Positions 8,625 to 16,748 of a stretch of 18,481 bases of DNA are shown here, in pieces. The stretch lies in the NCBI GenBank assembly GCA_003132865.1, contig PKYZ01000458.1, forward strand, positions 969-19,449. The letters run 5' to 3'. The notes under the pieces are model-generated. The model saw only the letters and a list, made by a program, of their open reading frames with translations, was not told the origin of the DNA and did not search any database. The first letter of the stretch is position 1. Every line of letters begins with the position of its first letter. This DNA comes from Bryobacterales bacterium. GTDB lineage: Bacteria; Acidobacteriota; Terriglobia; Bryobacterales; Bryobacteraceae. The translations under genes were made by a program, and so were the position numbers.

Positions 8625-11600
8625 TCAACGGCGCTCCAAAACGACGGCGCCAATCCATGGCAGATTGATGGTCTGCCCGCTGTAAATCTGCGCGTCGTAG
8701 CCGCCGTTGGTTTGTTCCTGCTCGGACTCGACCTGAAAAACCGGCCATGATGAGTTGAAGATCTCCTTGTAGGGAGCGCCAGCGGGAAGGCCGAGCCATG
8801 AGCTGTCCTGCTGCTGGTTCGCGGTTCCGAAGGTGACAACGGCGAAGAGACGCTGGCCGGAACCGCACACGAAGGCCTCCGTTCGATTCCCGGTGGCGAC
8901 GACCTGGTAGTTTGCGTCGCCTTGCAGTCCTTTGGAGGGATCGTTGCGCAAGCCCATTAATTGCCGGAACCAGGCGAGTATGCGGGTGTTATCGGTGGCG
9001 GCCGCAGGGGGAAGATCATGCACTTGGGGGTTTATCCACTGGTCGTTGTTATCGAAGGAAAAGGCCACGGCTTCGCCCACTTCCTGGCCCATGAACAACA
9101 TGGGAATGCCGTTTGAGAGGAGCGTAAGGGCGCCCAGAGCCTTGGCCATTTGATAGCCTTGGCCGAACGGAGGGCGTGCGGCGATGCGTATATTCAGAAC
9201 GTCCTGGCCGCTCACCATATCGTGCGACTCGCCAAAGCGGGTGGCCTGGAAAAACGGACGTCCCCAATACTGGGGCTTATCCATTTCGGCCTTGAGCGGT
9301 ACGGAGTCGTCCCAACCAGGATGCCCGCTATCGTAGCTGGCCGCTCGGATCTGGTAAACTTCGTCGATTCCCCACTGCCCGTCCATAACGCCCCATGCGG
9401 GATTGGATACATCCCACGGACTGGTGGCGGAGTTCTCAGCCACGAGATAGGGCCAAGCCCGCCCCTCCGCGGAGGCCGCTGCGCGTAGGGCTGCACGAAT
9501 CATTCCTAAGAACTCCCAACCGCCCTGGCACTTCGTAACGATGGTCTGCGTGTCGTCGAAACGAAACCCATCCAGGTTGAAAGTCCGGAACAAATACACG
9601 GAGGCTTGGCGGAAATATTCTCCTACCATGGGATGGCCGCAGTTCATCCGGTCGCCGTCGTAGTCTCCGTTGCGATATACGTCGGGGGCGATGCTCATGA
9701 GCGACGAGCCGAGCGAGTGATTGTAAACCACGTCCAGCGTGACGCCGCGGCCAGCGGCATGCGCGGCGCTGACGAAACGGGCCATGGCCGGCGCTCCGCC
9801 GTAGAAGCTGTCGATTGCAAAATAGAACGACGGGTCGTAGCCCCACGAGACCGCGGAACTGAATTCGTTCACCGGCATGAGGCCGAAAATCGTGACCGGG
9901 AGCTGGCGCAGGTATCCGGGCTGCCCGAGCCGGCTCGTAGCATTCAACTCGTCCGCCAGCAAATCGAAGGCCGTGAGGGCGCCGGGTTGCAGGTTGGTGA
10001 ACCGCCGGGCGTGGATTTCATAGATCAGAAAATTTTGCCAGCCCATCGTTTGCCATGGCTGGACGTGTGCCGCCGCGCTAACCGCGGCGGCATCCAGCAC
10101 AATGGACCAGGATGTGGAAGGGTCGGCGGGGTCGTCGCCGAAAGACGTTTTCAGGCTGCCTCCGTCCTGGACGGCGCGCGCGGCGGGATCTATAACTTCC
10201 ACGTTGTCGTTGAGAAGGAAGCGGTATCGCGTCCCGGGCGGCGCCTGCAAGGCTGGCAGATCGCACCACCAGTAGAAGGTGTCGTTCGTCAAGGTCATCG
10301 GAAACTCTTTGCGCGACGGTCCGCCGGGGGCGGTCTCATCTACCAGGATGAGTGTGGCGCAGACGGCGTGCGGCGCGTGAACGGCAAAATAAACCTCGCC
10401 GCCCAGGACCGTGGCGCCATGGGGCATTTCCCTGGCGGCGAAGATTCCGGCGCCCACTACGGCGCTGCCAAATGCCTCTCGCATTAGGGCTGCGCGGTCG
10501 GGCGGATCTGCAAACTGCGTTGCGCCACGCGCACAAACGCCGTAAACGCCTTCGGTGGTGTACAACGTGGGCGTGGAGACCGTCGGGGTGAAGTACCTGC
10601 TGGTATCGATCCAGGCGTAGGGTTTGGGCTCGGTCCCGCCGGCCGGGAGCAGATCGATGGACGTGGTGGTGTCCAGTGCGAGGTTCGGAGTGGCCTGCCA
10701 CGTTCCATCGGGTTGCAGGGTTGCGGGTACGGTTTCATAAGTTGGACCGTTGCCGATGGAAACCTGGACCGAGAGCCCGCCCCTGAAACTCGATGCCAGT
10801 TGAGGTTTGATCGAAAGGGGGATGGGTGTGATTGCCGGAAAGGCATCGACCCAATTGCCCGCTCCCAGAGCGAATCGCGACACGGTGCCAGGCGCGGAGG
10901 GATCCGCGGGATAGGGCCTCTGAATGGCGGGGTTTTCGACGTTTTGCTGGCTGGTGACGGCGTAGCTTGCTTCGGGATAAATCGGCACACTATATGTGGC
11001 GACTTTAAAAAGAGAACTTCCGCCGTATGGTTGCGCCGAACATGCCAACGGAAAGACCGATCCTTCGACCAAATCATTCAATGTCAATTGCGGAGGGGTG
11101 GCCAAACTGGCGCTGTACAGCACTTCAAGTGCAACCGGAGTCAGCGCGAGAGGCTGGCTGCGCACGTCGCACTGGCCGCTCTTCAGCCACAGAGAGGCGC
11201 CATCGCAGGGGCGCCAGACGCGATTGCTTGCATCCGGTTCCCAAACGGCCGCCTGGTTGTTTGCAGCCGGCTGCACCAGCTTCAGATTGAAGCCCGAGGT
11301 CATCCATTGCGTCAAGGTTACGCGGAACGTGGATACGCCATTGGCGTCATCGCGTGCCGACTCACCAAAATACGCAGGCTGGACACTGGAATCGTAAGGA
11401 TTCCACACGTAGATCTGCCCCCCACGGAACGCCTTTTGCGTGATGACTTGAAACGTGAGCACGTCGCCAGAATTGAAGACAACACCGGCCGGAAAGGGAT
11501 TCTGGTAGAGAATTCTCGGCGAGGACTCGAAGGTCCAGACTTCGGCCGGCGATGTGAGAAAAAGCCGTCGGGTAAAAACGTCCGCTTCCCAAGTGCTCTG

Positions 11601-11801
11601 GCCCGTCGCGGGAGAGGTGCAGTGAAACTTGAATTGCAGTTTGCGCGGATCGGGCGCGTCGGGCAGTTGAAAATCCACGACATCTCCACTGGGCGTTACC
11701 TTCGTATCCCAGACGTTGTTCCCGTCCCAGGCAGCTTGCCAAACGCGAATATTCCACAAGACTGCATTGTTTGCCGGCTTGTGATGCACGATAATTCCCA
11801 T
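8625..11801 (-). CDS. Large multidomain GH13 alpha-amylase-family enzyme
   Basis: The protein has 1058 residues. Residues about 1-95 (IIVHHKPANNAVLWNIRVWQ, then KLQFKFH) resemble a CBM41-type alpha-glucan-binding domain. Beta-rich segments without clear assignment follow to about 450. An E-set/CBM48-like domain lies at about 460-570 (EVYFAVHAPHAVCATLILVD, RYRFLLNDN). The catalytic barrel spans about 590-960. GH13 signature regions are present: DVVYNH (D690), GFRFDDTQ (nucleophile D749), YLVAENSA (acid/base E789) and ESHD (stabiliser D861). A beta C-terminal domain ends at ERR. The combination points to alpha-1,4/1,6-glucan hydrolysis or branching; the SHD form of region IV recalls branching enzymes. 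No signal peptide is visible, so it is probably cytoplasmic. The start is fixed by AAAGGAG 7 bp upstream. Exact specificity is uncertain. Confidence 0.88.
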   Translation of the reverse strand: MGIIVHHKPANNAVLWNIRVWQAAWDGNNVWDTKVTPSGDVVDFQLPDAPDPRKLQFKFHCTSPATGQSTWEADVFTRRLFLTSPAEVWTFESSPRILYQNPFPAGVVFNSGDVLTFQVITQKAFRGGQIYVWNPYDSSVQPAYFGESARDDANGVSTFRVTLTQWMTSGFNLKLVQPAANNQAAVWEPDASNRVWRPCDGASLWLKSGQCDVRSQPLALTPVALEVLYSASLATPPQLTLNDLVEGSVFPLACSAQPYGGSSLFKVATYSVPIYPEASYAVTSQQNVENPAIQRPYPADPSAPGTVSRFALGAGNWVDAFPAITPIPLSIKPQLASSFRGGLSVQVSIGNGPTYETVPATLQPDGTWQATPNLALDTTTSIDLLPAGGTEPKPYAWIDTSRYFTPTVSTPTLYTTEGVYGVCARGATQFADPPDRAALMREAFGSAVVGAGIFAAREMPHGATVLGGEVYFAVHAPHAVCATLILVDETAPGGPSRKEFPMTLTNDTFYWWCDLPALQAPPGTRYRFLLNDNVEVIDPAARAVQDGGSLKTSFGDDPADPSTSWSIVLDAAAVSAAAHVQPWQTMGWQNFLIYEIHARRFTNLQPGALTAFDLLADELNATSRLGQPGYLRQLPVTIFGLMPVNEFSSAVSWGYDPSFYFAIDSFYGGAPAMARFVSAAHAAGRGVTLDVVYNHSLGSSLMSIAPDVYRNGDYDGDRMNCGHPMVGEYFRQASVYLFRTFNLDGFRFDDTQTIVTKCQGGWEFLGMIRAALRAAASAEGRAWPYLVAENSATSPWDVSNPAWGVMDGQWGIDEVYQIRAASYDSGHPGWDDSVPLKAEMDKPQYWGRPFFQATRFGESHDMVSGQDVLNIRIAARPPFGQGYQMAKALGALTLLSNGIPMLFMGQEVGEAVAFSFDNNDQWINPQVHDLPPAAATDNTRILAWFRQLMGLRNDPSKGLQGDANYQVVATGNRTEAFVCGSGQRLFAVVTFGTANQQQDSSWLGLPAGAPYKEIFNSSWPVFQVESEQEQTNGGYDAQIYSGQTINLPWIGAVVLERR

Positions 11802-11808
11802 GGCGACT

Positions 11809-11836
11809 CTCCTTTTATATCACTCTATAATGAGTG
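11809..11836 (-). promoter_or_regulatory. Strong RBS with adjacent inverted repeat upstream of the GH13 gene
   Basis: On the minus strand AAAGGAG (11809-11815) sits 7 bp before the ATG of the GH13 gene. Eight nucleotides further upstream (three on the AT-rich side being ATA) is CACTCATTATAGAGTG (11821-11836), a 5-bp inverted repeat around a TATAAT-type core on the plus strand. It could be an operator, or a small hairpin in the leader near the ribosome-binding site. The repeat is seen directly; regulation is inferred. Confidence 0.4.
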
Positions 11837-11951
11837 GACTGACGCGATTAATGATTTACCTCATGCAGACTTATAGGGTGAGGGGAACGCCCTGAGCGGG
11901 CCGCACGGGCCTTTCACGGAACTGAAAACAGGTTGAAACTCGGGTGTAAAG

Positions 11952-11989
11952 AGCGAATTCAGCATGATAATCATCTCTTCTGAATCGCT
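11952..11989. repeat. Imperfect inverted repeat with inner palindrome
   Basis: AGCGAATTCAG (11952-11962) pairs with CTGAATCGCT (11980-11989) apart from one bulged A. Between the arms lies ATGATAATCAT, itself a perfect 5-bp palindrome around one base. On the minus strand it follows the ADOP gene by about 50 bp and is trailed by CTTTA only, so it is a weak terminator candidate. A binding site upstream of the GH13 gene is equally possible. Confidence 0.45.
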
Positions 11990-12010
11990 CAATTATAGCG
12001 CAGTTACGTA

Positions 12011-12028
12011 CACAAGCTGAAGCCTGTG
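12011..12028 (-). repeat. REP-like hairpin after the ADOP gene
   Basis: On the minus strand CACAGGC and GCTTGTG form a 7-bp stem (one G-U pair) around a TTCA loop, beginning 8 bp after the ADOP stop codon. The wording AGCACAGGCTTCAGC... is like dispersed intergenic hairpins I recall from Solibacter-type genomes. It may cap the 3' end of the transcript. Copy number in the genome cannot be judged here. Confidence 0.45.
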
Positions 12029-12036
12029 CTACTTCT

Positions 12037-14460
12037 TTATTCGTATCTCAGCGCGGCCAGCGGATCGATGCGGGTGGCCTTGCGCGCCGGGACATAGCTG
12101 GCCAGCGCCGAAACGGCGATAAGCAGCAGCGGCACGCCGGCGAACACCAGCGGATCGGTGGTGGTAACGCCGTAGAGCATGCCCGACAAACCGCGCGTCA
12201 GCATCAGCGCCGCCCCGACTCCAATGGCCGCCCCAATGAGTGAAGTGACCAACCCGCGGCCCACTACCAGGCGCAGGATTTGGGACTGGCTGGCTCCCAG
12301 CGCCACGCGCAATCCGATCTCGTGCGTGCGCCGGCTCACCGAATAGGCCGTCAGCCCGTAGATTCCGACGGTGGCCAGCGTGAGGGCGAGCGACGCAAAT
12401 ACGGTGAGCAACAGCATCGAGACGCGGCGCAGCATCAGGGAATCCGAGAGCACCTTATCCATGGTGCGCACGTTGGAGATGGGCTGCTCGGGATCGAGCT
12501 TCAAAATCTCCCGGCGCACAGCGGAAGCGATGGCCGCGGGATCGCCTTCGGTCCGCACCACCACTGCCATGGAGGACTCGCCGGAGTGCTGCGCGTGAGG
12601 CACATAAACGGCGGGTTCCACCGGCGCATCCAAACCGTACAATTTGGCATCCGCCACCACGCCTACGATTTCCATGGGTTTGCCCATGACGATGTGCTGT
12701 CCCAGGGGGTTCTCGTGCGCAAAGTGCTTTCGCACCATGGCTTCATTCACGAGCACAACGCGCTTGGCGTCCTGGTCGTCGTGCTGGTCGAACAGGCGGC
12801 CTTGCCGCAGAGCGATCCCCATGGTGTTGAAGTAACCGGGCGTGGCCGGGCGGTAATCGGCTTGCGGTTGCTGATCCTGCGGAACCGGTGGCCGGCCTTC
12901 GATTACAAAGCTGTTCACCCAGATGCGAAACGAGAGAATCGAGACGCGCAGCGGCAGAAACACGACAGCGCCGGCGGAGCGCACGCCAGGGAGCGTGTCC
13001 AGGCGTTCGATCAGGTTCTTGTAGAACGTCGCGCGTTTCAGCTCCGTGTCGTATTTCACCTCGGGCAGGCTCACGTTCATCGTCAGGATATTGGCGGTGC
13101 GCACTCCGGCGTTGACTTCCGTCACGCGCACGAAGCTGCGCAGTAACAGGCCCGCGCTGACCGACAGCAGCACCGCCAGGGCGACCTCGGATGCCAGCAG
13201 GAAGCCGCGAATACGATGCGATCCGCCGGAGCTTTCCGATCGCCCGGCGGCTTCCTTAAGCGTGGTGTTCAGGTCGGTGCGCGAAGATCTCCACGCGGGC
13301 ACCAATCCGAACAGCAGGCCGGTGAGAATCGAGATGCCGAAGGTGAAAGCCAGCACGGGCACGTCCACACTCATGTGTTGCAGCATGGGGAACATGTCGG
13401 GAACCACGCTGCGTAGCAGGCGCACGCCCCAGGCCGCCAGGACGAGTCCCAGCGCGCCGCCGGCCAAGGCCAGCACGAAGCTCTCGGTCAGCAGTTGGCG
13501 GATGATACGGGGGCGCCCGGCGCCTAGCGCGCCGCGAATGGCGATCTCCTTCTCGCGGGTGGCGGCGCGCGCCAGAAGCAGGTTGGCGAGGTTGGCGCAG
13601 GCAATCAGCAGCAGCAGGCCGACAGCGCCCAACAGGATCAGCAAAACCGGGCGGATGCGGCCGGTGAACATCTCCGCCATGGGAAACAACGTGATGCCCC
13701 AGCCGGTGTTGCTAGCCGGGTAGGCGCGTTCCAGGCGCTGCGCGATCACGATCATCTCGGCGCGCGCCTGCGCCACGGTCACGCCCGGCTTCAGGTGCGC
13801 CACAATGCCGTAGTTGTGATTCCGGCGCTCGGCGTCATTTGGATTGATGGCGGTCGGCAGCCACAGGTCCGCGGCCACCATTTCGCCGAGTTCATGCGGC
13901 ACCACGCCAACGACGGTGCGCGGGATGCCGTCCACCGTCAGCGTGCGCCCGATGGCCGCGGGATCGGAATGAAAGCGGCGCTGCCACAGCGCGTTGCCGA
14001 TAAGTACGGCGGGCGGCCCGCCGGGACGGTCTTCTTCGGGCAGAAAATTGCGGCCAACGATAGGCTTGATGCCGAGCGCAGGCAGAAATTCCTTGGACGC
14101 CAGGGCCGCCGGCACGCGCTCGGGATCGCCCGCGCCGCTGACATTGAGGCCGTATTCGGGAATGGCGAAAGCGGCCGACATCTGGTCGAACGAGCGGGCC
14201 TGCTGCTTCCACTCCAGATAATCCGCCGCGCTCACGGGCAGTTGGCCGAAGCCGGATTTCAGCAGGGTTCCCCATATCATCACTACCCGGTCCGGTTCGG
14301 GGACGGGCAGCGGCTTGAGAAGCACCGCATTGACCATCGTGAAAATAGCGGTGTTGGGGCCGATTCCCAAGGCCAGCGCCAGGATGGCGACCGCGCAAAA
14401 ACCCGGATTCCGCAGCAGGGTCCGGAAGCCATAGCGAAAATCTTGCCAGAAGAATTGCAC
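12037..14460 (-). CDS. ADOP-type duplicated FtsX/MacB permease
   Basis: A protein of about 807 residues with two MacB-like permease halves, the architecture of the acidobacterial duplicated orphan permeases. The N-terminal ADOP sequence (FFWQDFRYGFRTLLRNPGF) leads into the first helix, followed by an extracytoplasmic domain with VGRNFLPEEDRPGGPPAVLI. Then come helices at about 273-297, 340-360 and 373-398 with the loop REKEIAIRGALGAGRPRI. A further helix near 430-450 starts the second half, with a second periplasmic domain and a final triple-helix block containing RRTHEIGLRVALGASQSQIL and the end DPLAALRYE. No ATPase or PadR regulator is adjacent. The GTG at 14460 is preferred because AAGGAG (14466-14471) stands 5 bp upstream; a GTG two codons earlier overlaps that site. 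The transported substrate is unknown. Confidence 0.92.
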   Translation of the reverse strand: MQFFWQDFRYGFRTLLRNPGFCAVAILALALGIGPNTAIFTMVNAVLLKPLPVPEPDRVVMIWGTLLKSGFGQLPVSAADYLEWKQQARSFDQMSAAFAIPEYGLNVSGAGDPERVPAALASKEFLPALGIKPIVGRNFLPEEDRPGGPPAVLIGNALWQRRFHSDPAAIGRTLTVDGIPRTVVGVVPHELGEMVAADLWLPTAINPNDAERRNHNYGIVAHLKPGVTVAQARAEMIVIAQRLERAYPASNTGWGITLFPMAEMFTGRIRPVLLILLGAVGLLLLIACANLANLLLARAATREKEIAIRGALGAGRPRIIRQLLTESFVLALAGGALGLVLAAWGVRLLRSVVPDMFPMLQHMSVDVPVLAFTFGISILTGLLFGLVPAWRSSRTDLNTTLKEAAGRSESSGGSHRIRGFLLASEVALAVLLSVSAGLLLRSFVRVTEVNAGVRTANILTMNVSLPEVKYDTELKRATFYKNLIERLDTLPGVRSAGAVVFLPLRVSILSFRIWVNSFVIEGRPPVPQDQQPQADYRPATPGYFNTMGIALRQGRLFDQHDDQDAKRVVLVNEAMVRKHFAHENPLGQHIVMGKPMEIVGVVADAKLYGLDAPVEPAVYVPHAQHSGESSMAVVVRTEGDPAAIASAVRREILKLDPEQPISNVRTMDKVLSDSLMLRRVSMLLLTVFASLALTLATVGIYGLTAYSVSRRTHEIGLRVALGASQSQILRLVVGRGLVTSLIGAAIGVGAALMLTRGLSGMLYGVTTTDPLVFAGVPLLLIAVSALASYVPARKATRIDPLAALRYE

Positions 14461-14533
14461 AGGCACTCCTTATTAGAGGAGAAACGCAGGGCAATGGCGA
14501 TTTGTTCCCCCCGTGGAGCGGGCGCGCGGTTCG

Positions 14534-15079
14534 TTACATTTCCCGCAAATGCCGATAAATCATCGCGACCGGCAGTCCCATCACGTTGAAGTAGCAGCCT
14601 TCGATGCGTTGGATGAACTTGGAAGCCAGCCCCTGGATGGCGTAAGCTCCGGCCTTATCCATGGGCTCGCCGCTGGCGGCGTAATCCTCGATCTCCTGGG
14701 GCGAGAGGGGCGCGAACCACACGCTGGTTTCCGCGCAGTCTCCGATGACCCGACTGGCCGATCGCAGGCAGATGCCCGTCAGCACTTCGTGGTGCCGGCC
14801 GGAAAGCATGTGCAGCATACGGTGGGCGTCGGCGGCGTCCAACGGTTTGCCCAGTATTTCGCCCTGGATCACTACCGTGGTGTCGGCGCCCAGAACGATC
14901 TCGCCGGGCGCTGCGGCGGCCGCGCTGGCTTTCTCTCGCGCGATGCGCGTCACGTAGTCGCGGGCGGCCTCGCCGGGGAGCGGCGTTTCGTCCACTTCCA
15001 CGGGCCGGACAACGAAGGGAATGCCGGCCTGCTGCAGGATCTCGCGGCGGCGCGGAGAGCGGGAGGCTAACACGAGCAT
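14534..15079 (-). CDS. maf: Maf-family nucleoside triphosphate pyrophosphatase
   Basis: The 181-residue cytoplasmic protein matches Maf/YhdE proteins in length and motifs. These include [12 protein letters not shown] at the N-terminus, the VDE at 29-31, GADTTVV (64-70) with the metal-binding Asp66, [18 protein letters not shown] (77-94), [10 protein letters not shown] (141-150) and [10 protein letters not shown] (161-170). The family hydrolyses non-canonical or modified nucleoside triphosphates (dTTP, UTP, m5UTP and similar) to monophosphates plus pyrophosphate and is linked to septum inhibition and house-cleaning. GAAGGG touches the ATG at 15079, so initiation at the GTG two codons on (15073), at better spacing, is possible. 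The ADOP gene begins 73 bp downstream and the CxxC-protein gene ends 29 bp upstream on the same strand. Confidence 0.93.
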   Translation of the reverse strand: MLVLASRSPRRREILQQAGIPFVVRPVEVDETPLPGEAARDYVTRIAREKASAAAAAPGEIVLGADTTVVIQGEILGKPLDAADAHRMLHMLSGRHHEVLTGICLRSASRVIGDCAETSVWFAPLSPQEIEDYAASGEPMDKAGAYAIQGLASKFIQRIEGCYFNVMGLPVAMIYRHLREM

Positions 15080-15108
15080 CCCTTCATGTTAGGCGATTCG
15101 CCCCTCTA

Positions 15109-15330
15109 CTACGCCGCCGAGGCGCGCACGGCAGCCGGGCACCCGGACGCGAGCGCCTCGCCGTCCATCTCGGGCTCCATCGCCGAGCGGTAAACCGTGA
15201 GCTCGCGGCCGCACTGGATGCAGCTTGCCACCGCAAATCCATCCCCCGTCTGCCATTTCCCCAACGCATGTCCTCGGAGCTCGGCGGCAAACACCGCAAT
15301 GCGCTGGAGTACCGTAATTTCATCGGACAT
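15109..15330 (-). CDS. Small CxxC (zinc-ribbon-like) hypothetical protein
   Basis: A 73-residue protein begins MSDEITVLQRIAVFAAELRG. The start at 15330 is chosen for the AAAGGAG (15338-15344) 7 bp upstream; the open frame to 15444 adds a basic stretch without support. After an N-terminal helix it reads LGKWQTGDGFAVASCIQCGR with a single CxxC pair near residues 38-41, then ELTVYRSAMEPEMDGEALASGC and a short tail. One CxxC plus the later cysteine could bind zinc or iron weakly, or a dimer could share the site. No function is recognised. It lies 29 bp upstream of maf on the same strand, so co-expression is likely. Confidence 0.7.
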   Translation of the reverse strand: MSDEITVLQRIAVFAAELRGHALGKWQTGDGFAVASCIQCGRELTVYRSAMEPEMDGEALASGCPAAVRASAA

Positions 15331-15575
15331 TTTCGATCTCCTTTCAACTGCCTCTTTGCGCACCACCGCAGTGATGCACGAAGCCTTCCTCCGCATGGTC
15401 GGAATAGAAATAGAGTGGCGGGATCGCGCACATTTTCTCGCCAAATTGCCGCCCGGCTCATGCGGCGGCTGCTGGGATCGCGCCGAGGCGCCAACGGCCG
15501 CAGAATTAGAGCACCACGTGTCGCACGCTGTTATTGCTTACTTACACGGCTGTGCAAGATTCGCAATTCGGGCTG
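15331..15575. other. Spacer between the CxxC gene and the ParE remnant
   Basis: These 245 bp hold no gene I can support. The promoter of the minus-strand CxxC-protein gene should lie here; a TTGCAC (minus strand, 15552-15557) has only a poor -10 partner. Plus-strand open frames across it are arginine-rich shadows. Confidence 0.4.
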
Positions 15576-15809
15576 TCAATGCAGGCGCCAGTGTAGAAAC
15601 GACGGAATGTCGCGGGAGCCCTGCGTCACGGCGACTATCTCGATGGGGCGGGGCTCAGCCCTGTAGATGACGAGGTAAGCGCCGCTCGGCCAACGCATCG
15701 AAGAGTGTGCCTATCCAGCGGTCGGCGGTGTCGATGCTGTCCCTGGCGATGTATCCCAGATAGCGTCAAGGTCAAGGCCGGCATCGGGGCCGAGGATGTA
15801 GTTGGTCAC
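15576..15809 (-). pseudogene. ParE-family toxin gene, broken by a frameshift and an internal deletion
   Basis: A GTG start overlaps the ParD stop (GTGA) and begins VTNYILGPDAGLDLDAIWD. A one-base loss near 15753 moves the rest to a second frame, which reads YIARDSIDTADRWIGTLFDA and then LA. Near 15683-15690 the frame changes again and the C-terminal part reads GAYLVIYRAEPRPIEIVAVT followed by QGSRDIPSFLHWRLH and a TGA at 15576. These three blocks in order match the typical ParE/RelE-like toxin (LDAIWDYIA..., YLVIYRA, I.I.AV.QG.RDI). About 20 codons expected between the second and third blocks are missing, so two lesions are needed. ParE toxins normally poison DNA gyrase; this one cannot be made intact. 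Confidence 0.8.
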
Positions 15810-16072
15810 CCGCCCGACTTCCGGCGTGCCTCGGATTTGCGCTGTAGTCTGGCGCGGGCATCCGCCGGGTCAATGCGCTGGCCTCGGTCAAGCGAATCCA
15901 ATCGGCGGCCAAGCTCCCGATTGAACTCCGCAAGCTGGCCAGCCCTGGCCTGGTCGTGCTCCTCCAGAAGCCGCAGGGCTTCCCTGACGACCTCGCTCGC
16001 GGAATTGCGGCGGCCGGATTCCACCTTGGTGCCGACGAACTTCTCCAGTTCGGGCGTCAGGGAAGAATTCAT
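15806..16072 (-). CDS. parD: ParD-family antitoxin
   Basis: An 88-residue protein beginning MNSSLTPELEKFVGTKVESG and continuing RRNSASEVVREALRLLEEHD, the ribbon-helix-helix signature of ParD antitoxins (beta strand 1-7, two helices to about 40). A long basic/acidic helix follows (QARAGQLAEFNRELGRRLDS) that normally wraps the ParE partner. ParD binds its own promoter and neutralises ParE. The ATG at 16072 is supported by the standard family start and an AGGG about 9 bp upstream; the open frame to 16378 is unrelated in its extra part. The gene is intact, while the overlapping toxin gene is broken, so only the DNA-binding role could remain. Confidence 0.88.
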   Translation of the reverse strand: MNSSLTPELEKFVGTKVESGRRNSASEVVREALRLLEEHDQARAGQLAEFNRELGRRLDSLDRGQRIDPADARARLQRKSEARRKSGG

Positions 16073-16175
16073 GTCTATTACCCTAGCTTTAATAACGAAC
16101 ATTGTCATCCTTGAGAATCCCGAACTATTGAAACCACGATCGAACGCTACCCCATCAAATTCGGCCCGGCGGTGA

Positions 16176-16331
16176 GCCAGAAACAGGCTGGCGAAGGCTT
16201 TGCACGAATCCGACGGGACGCCGGCACAGATTCCCGGCCTCAAGAAGATAAAAGCACGGATTGAGATCATCGGCGACTTTGAGGACTTGAAGCGGCTTAC
16301 GGAGTTGCTGAAGGCACTTATGAAGGAATAA
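16176..16331 (+). pseudogene. Orphan C-terminal gene fragment
   Basis: A plus-strand frame without a start codon reads NRLAKALHESDGTPAQIPGL, then KKIKARIEIIGDFEDLKRLT and ELLKALMKE before a TAA at 16329. The heptad-like helical ending looks like real protein rather than noise. Just upstream another frame reads TIETTIERYPIKFGPAVSQK (about 16120-16180), which could be the preceding part before a frameshift. I do not recognise the family. It faces ParD head-to-head and lies in the more AT-rich stretch, consistent with a decayed acquired gene. Confidence 0.4.
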
Positions 16332-16451
16332 GCTATTGATGCTGCGTGATCCTTGACATTCGGCCATACAATTGGCACACATGCGTCGCGCTATCATATC
16401 GGAAGACGAAGGTGACCAACTCTCGCAAGGCAACAAAAAGGACTCCGCGCT

Positions 16452-16748
16452 ATGAAGAAGACAGAGGTATTCGCCCTATTCGCAGGCATCCTTGGATTGC
16501 TTGCTGATGTGCTAACGCTCTCGAATTATTTTGGCGGCAAAGCAACCACGATGTTAGAATTGACCTCAACGTTTCCTTTTGTGTCATTGGGCTATGCCTG
16601 GCTTCTCGTTGTGTGGTTCTTGACTCGCCGAAGCTATCAGCGATTCAATGCACTCCCTGTCGAAAAGCGTGTCGGCTGGTGGGTACCCATCGATAGCGAA
16701 GCCTTAAGCGCCACCACAAGAAGGTCCCACTCCGCGGGAACCCATTGA
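16452..16748 (+). CDS. Small two-helix membrane protein (possibly the front of a decayed gene)
   Basis: The 98-residue frame starts at an ATG with AAGGA 9 bp upstream. Two hydrophobic segments are clear: residues about 5-27 (VFALFAGILGLLADVLTLSN) and about 41-58 (FPFVSLGYAWLLVVWFLTRR). A cytoplasm-like basic/polar part follows (RRSYQRFNALPVEKRVGWW). The last 12 residues (ATTRRSHSAGTH) look like out-of-frame text. A shift by one base near 16708 would continue into another hydrophobic segment, so the gene may be a truncated form of a longer membrane protein. Codon and base use are more AT-rich than in the flanking genes. No family was recognised. Confidence 0.5.
   Translation: MKKTEVFALFAGILGLLADVLTLSNYFGGKATTMLELTSTFPFVSLGYAWLLVVWFLTRRSYQRFNALPVEKRVGWWVPIDSEALSATTRRSHSAGTH

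Noticed and set aside
12280..13146. 288-codon plus-strand frame opposite the ADOP gene
   Set aside because: His/Gln/Arg-rich antisense shadow of a well-identified permease.
15197..15670. Plus-strand frames of 130-157 codons over the CxxC gene and ParE remnant
   Set aside because: Arg/Ser-rich text without motifs; the minus strand carries the recognisable genes.
16353..16372. TTGACA followed by TACAAT upstream of the small membrane-protein gene
   Set aside because: The two boxes are only 8 bp apart; no -10 box lies at 16-18 bp spacing.
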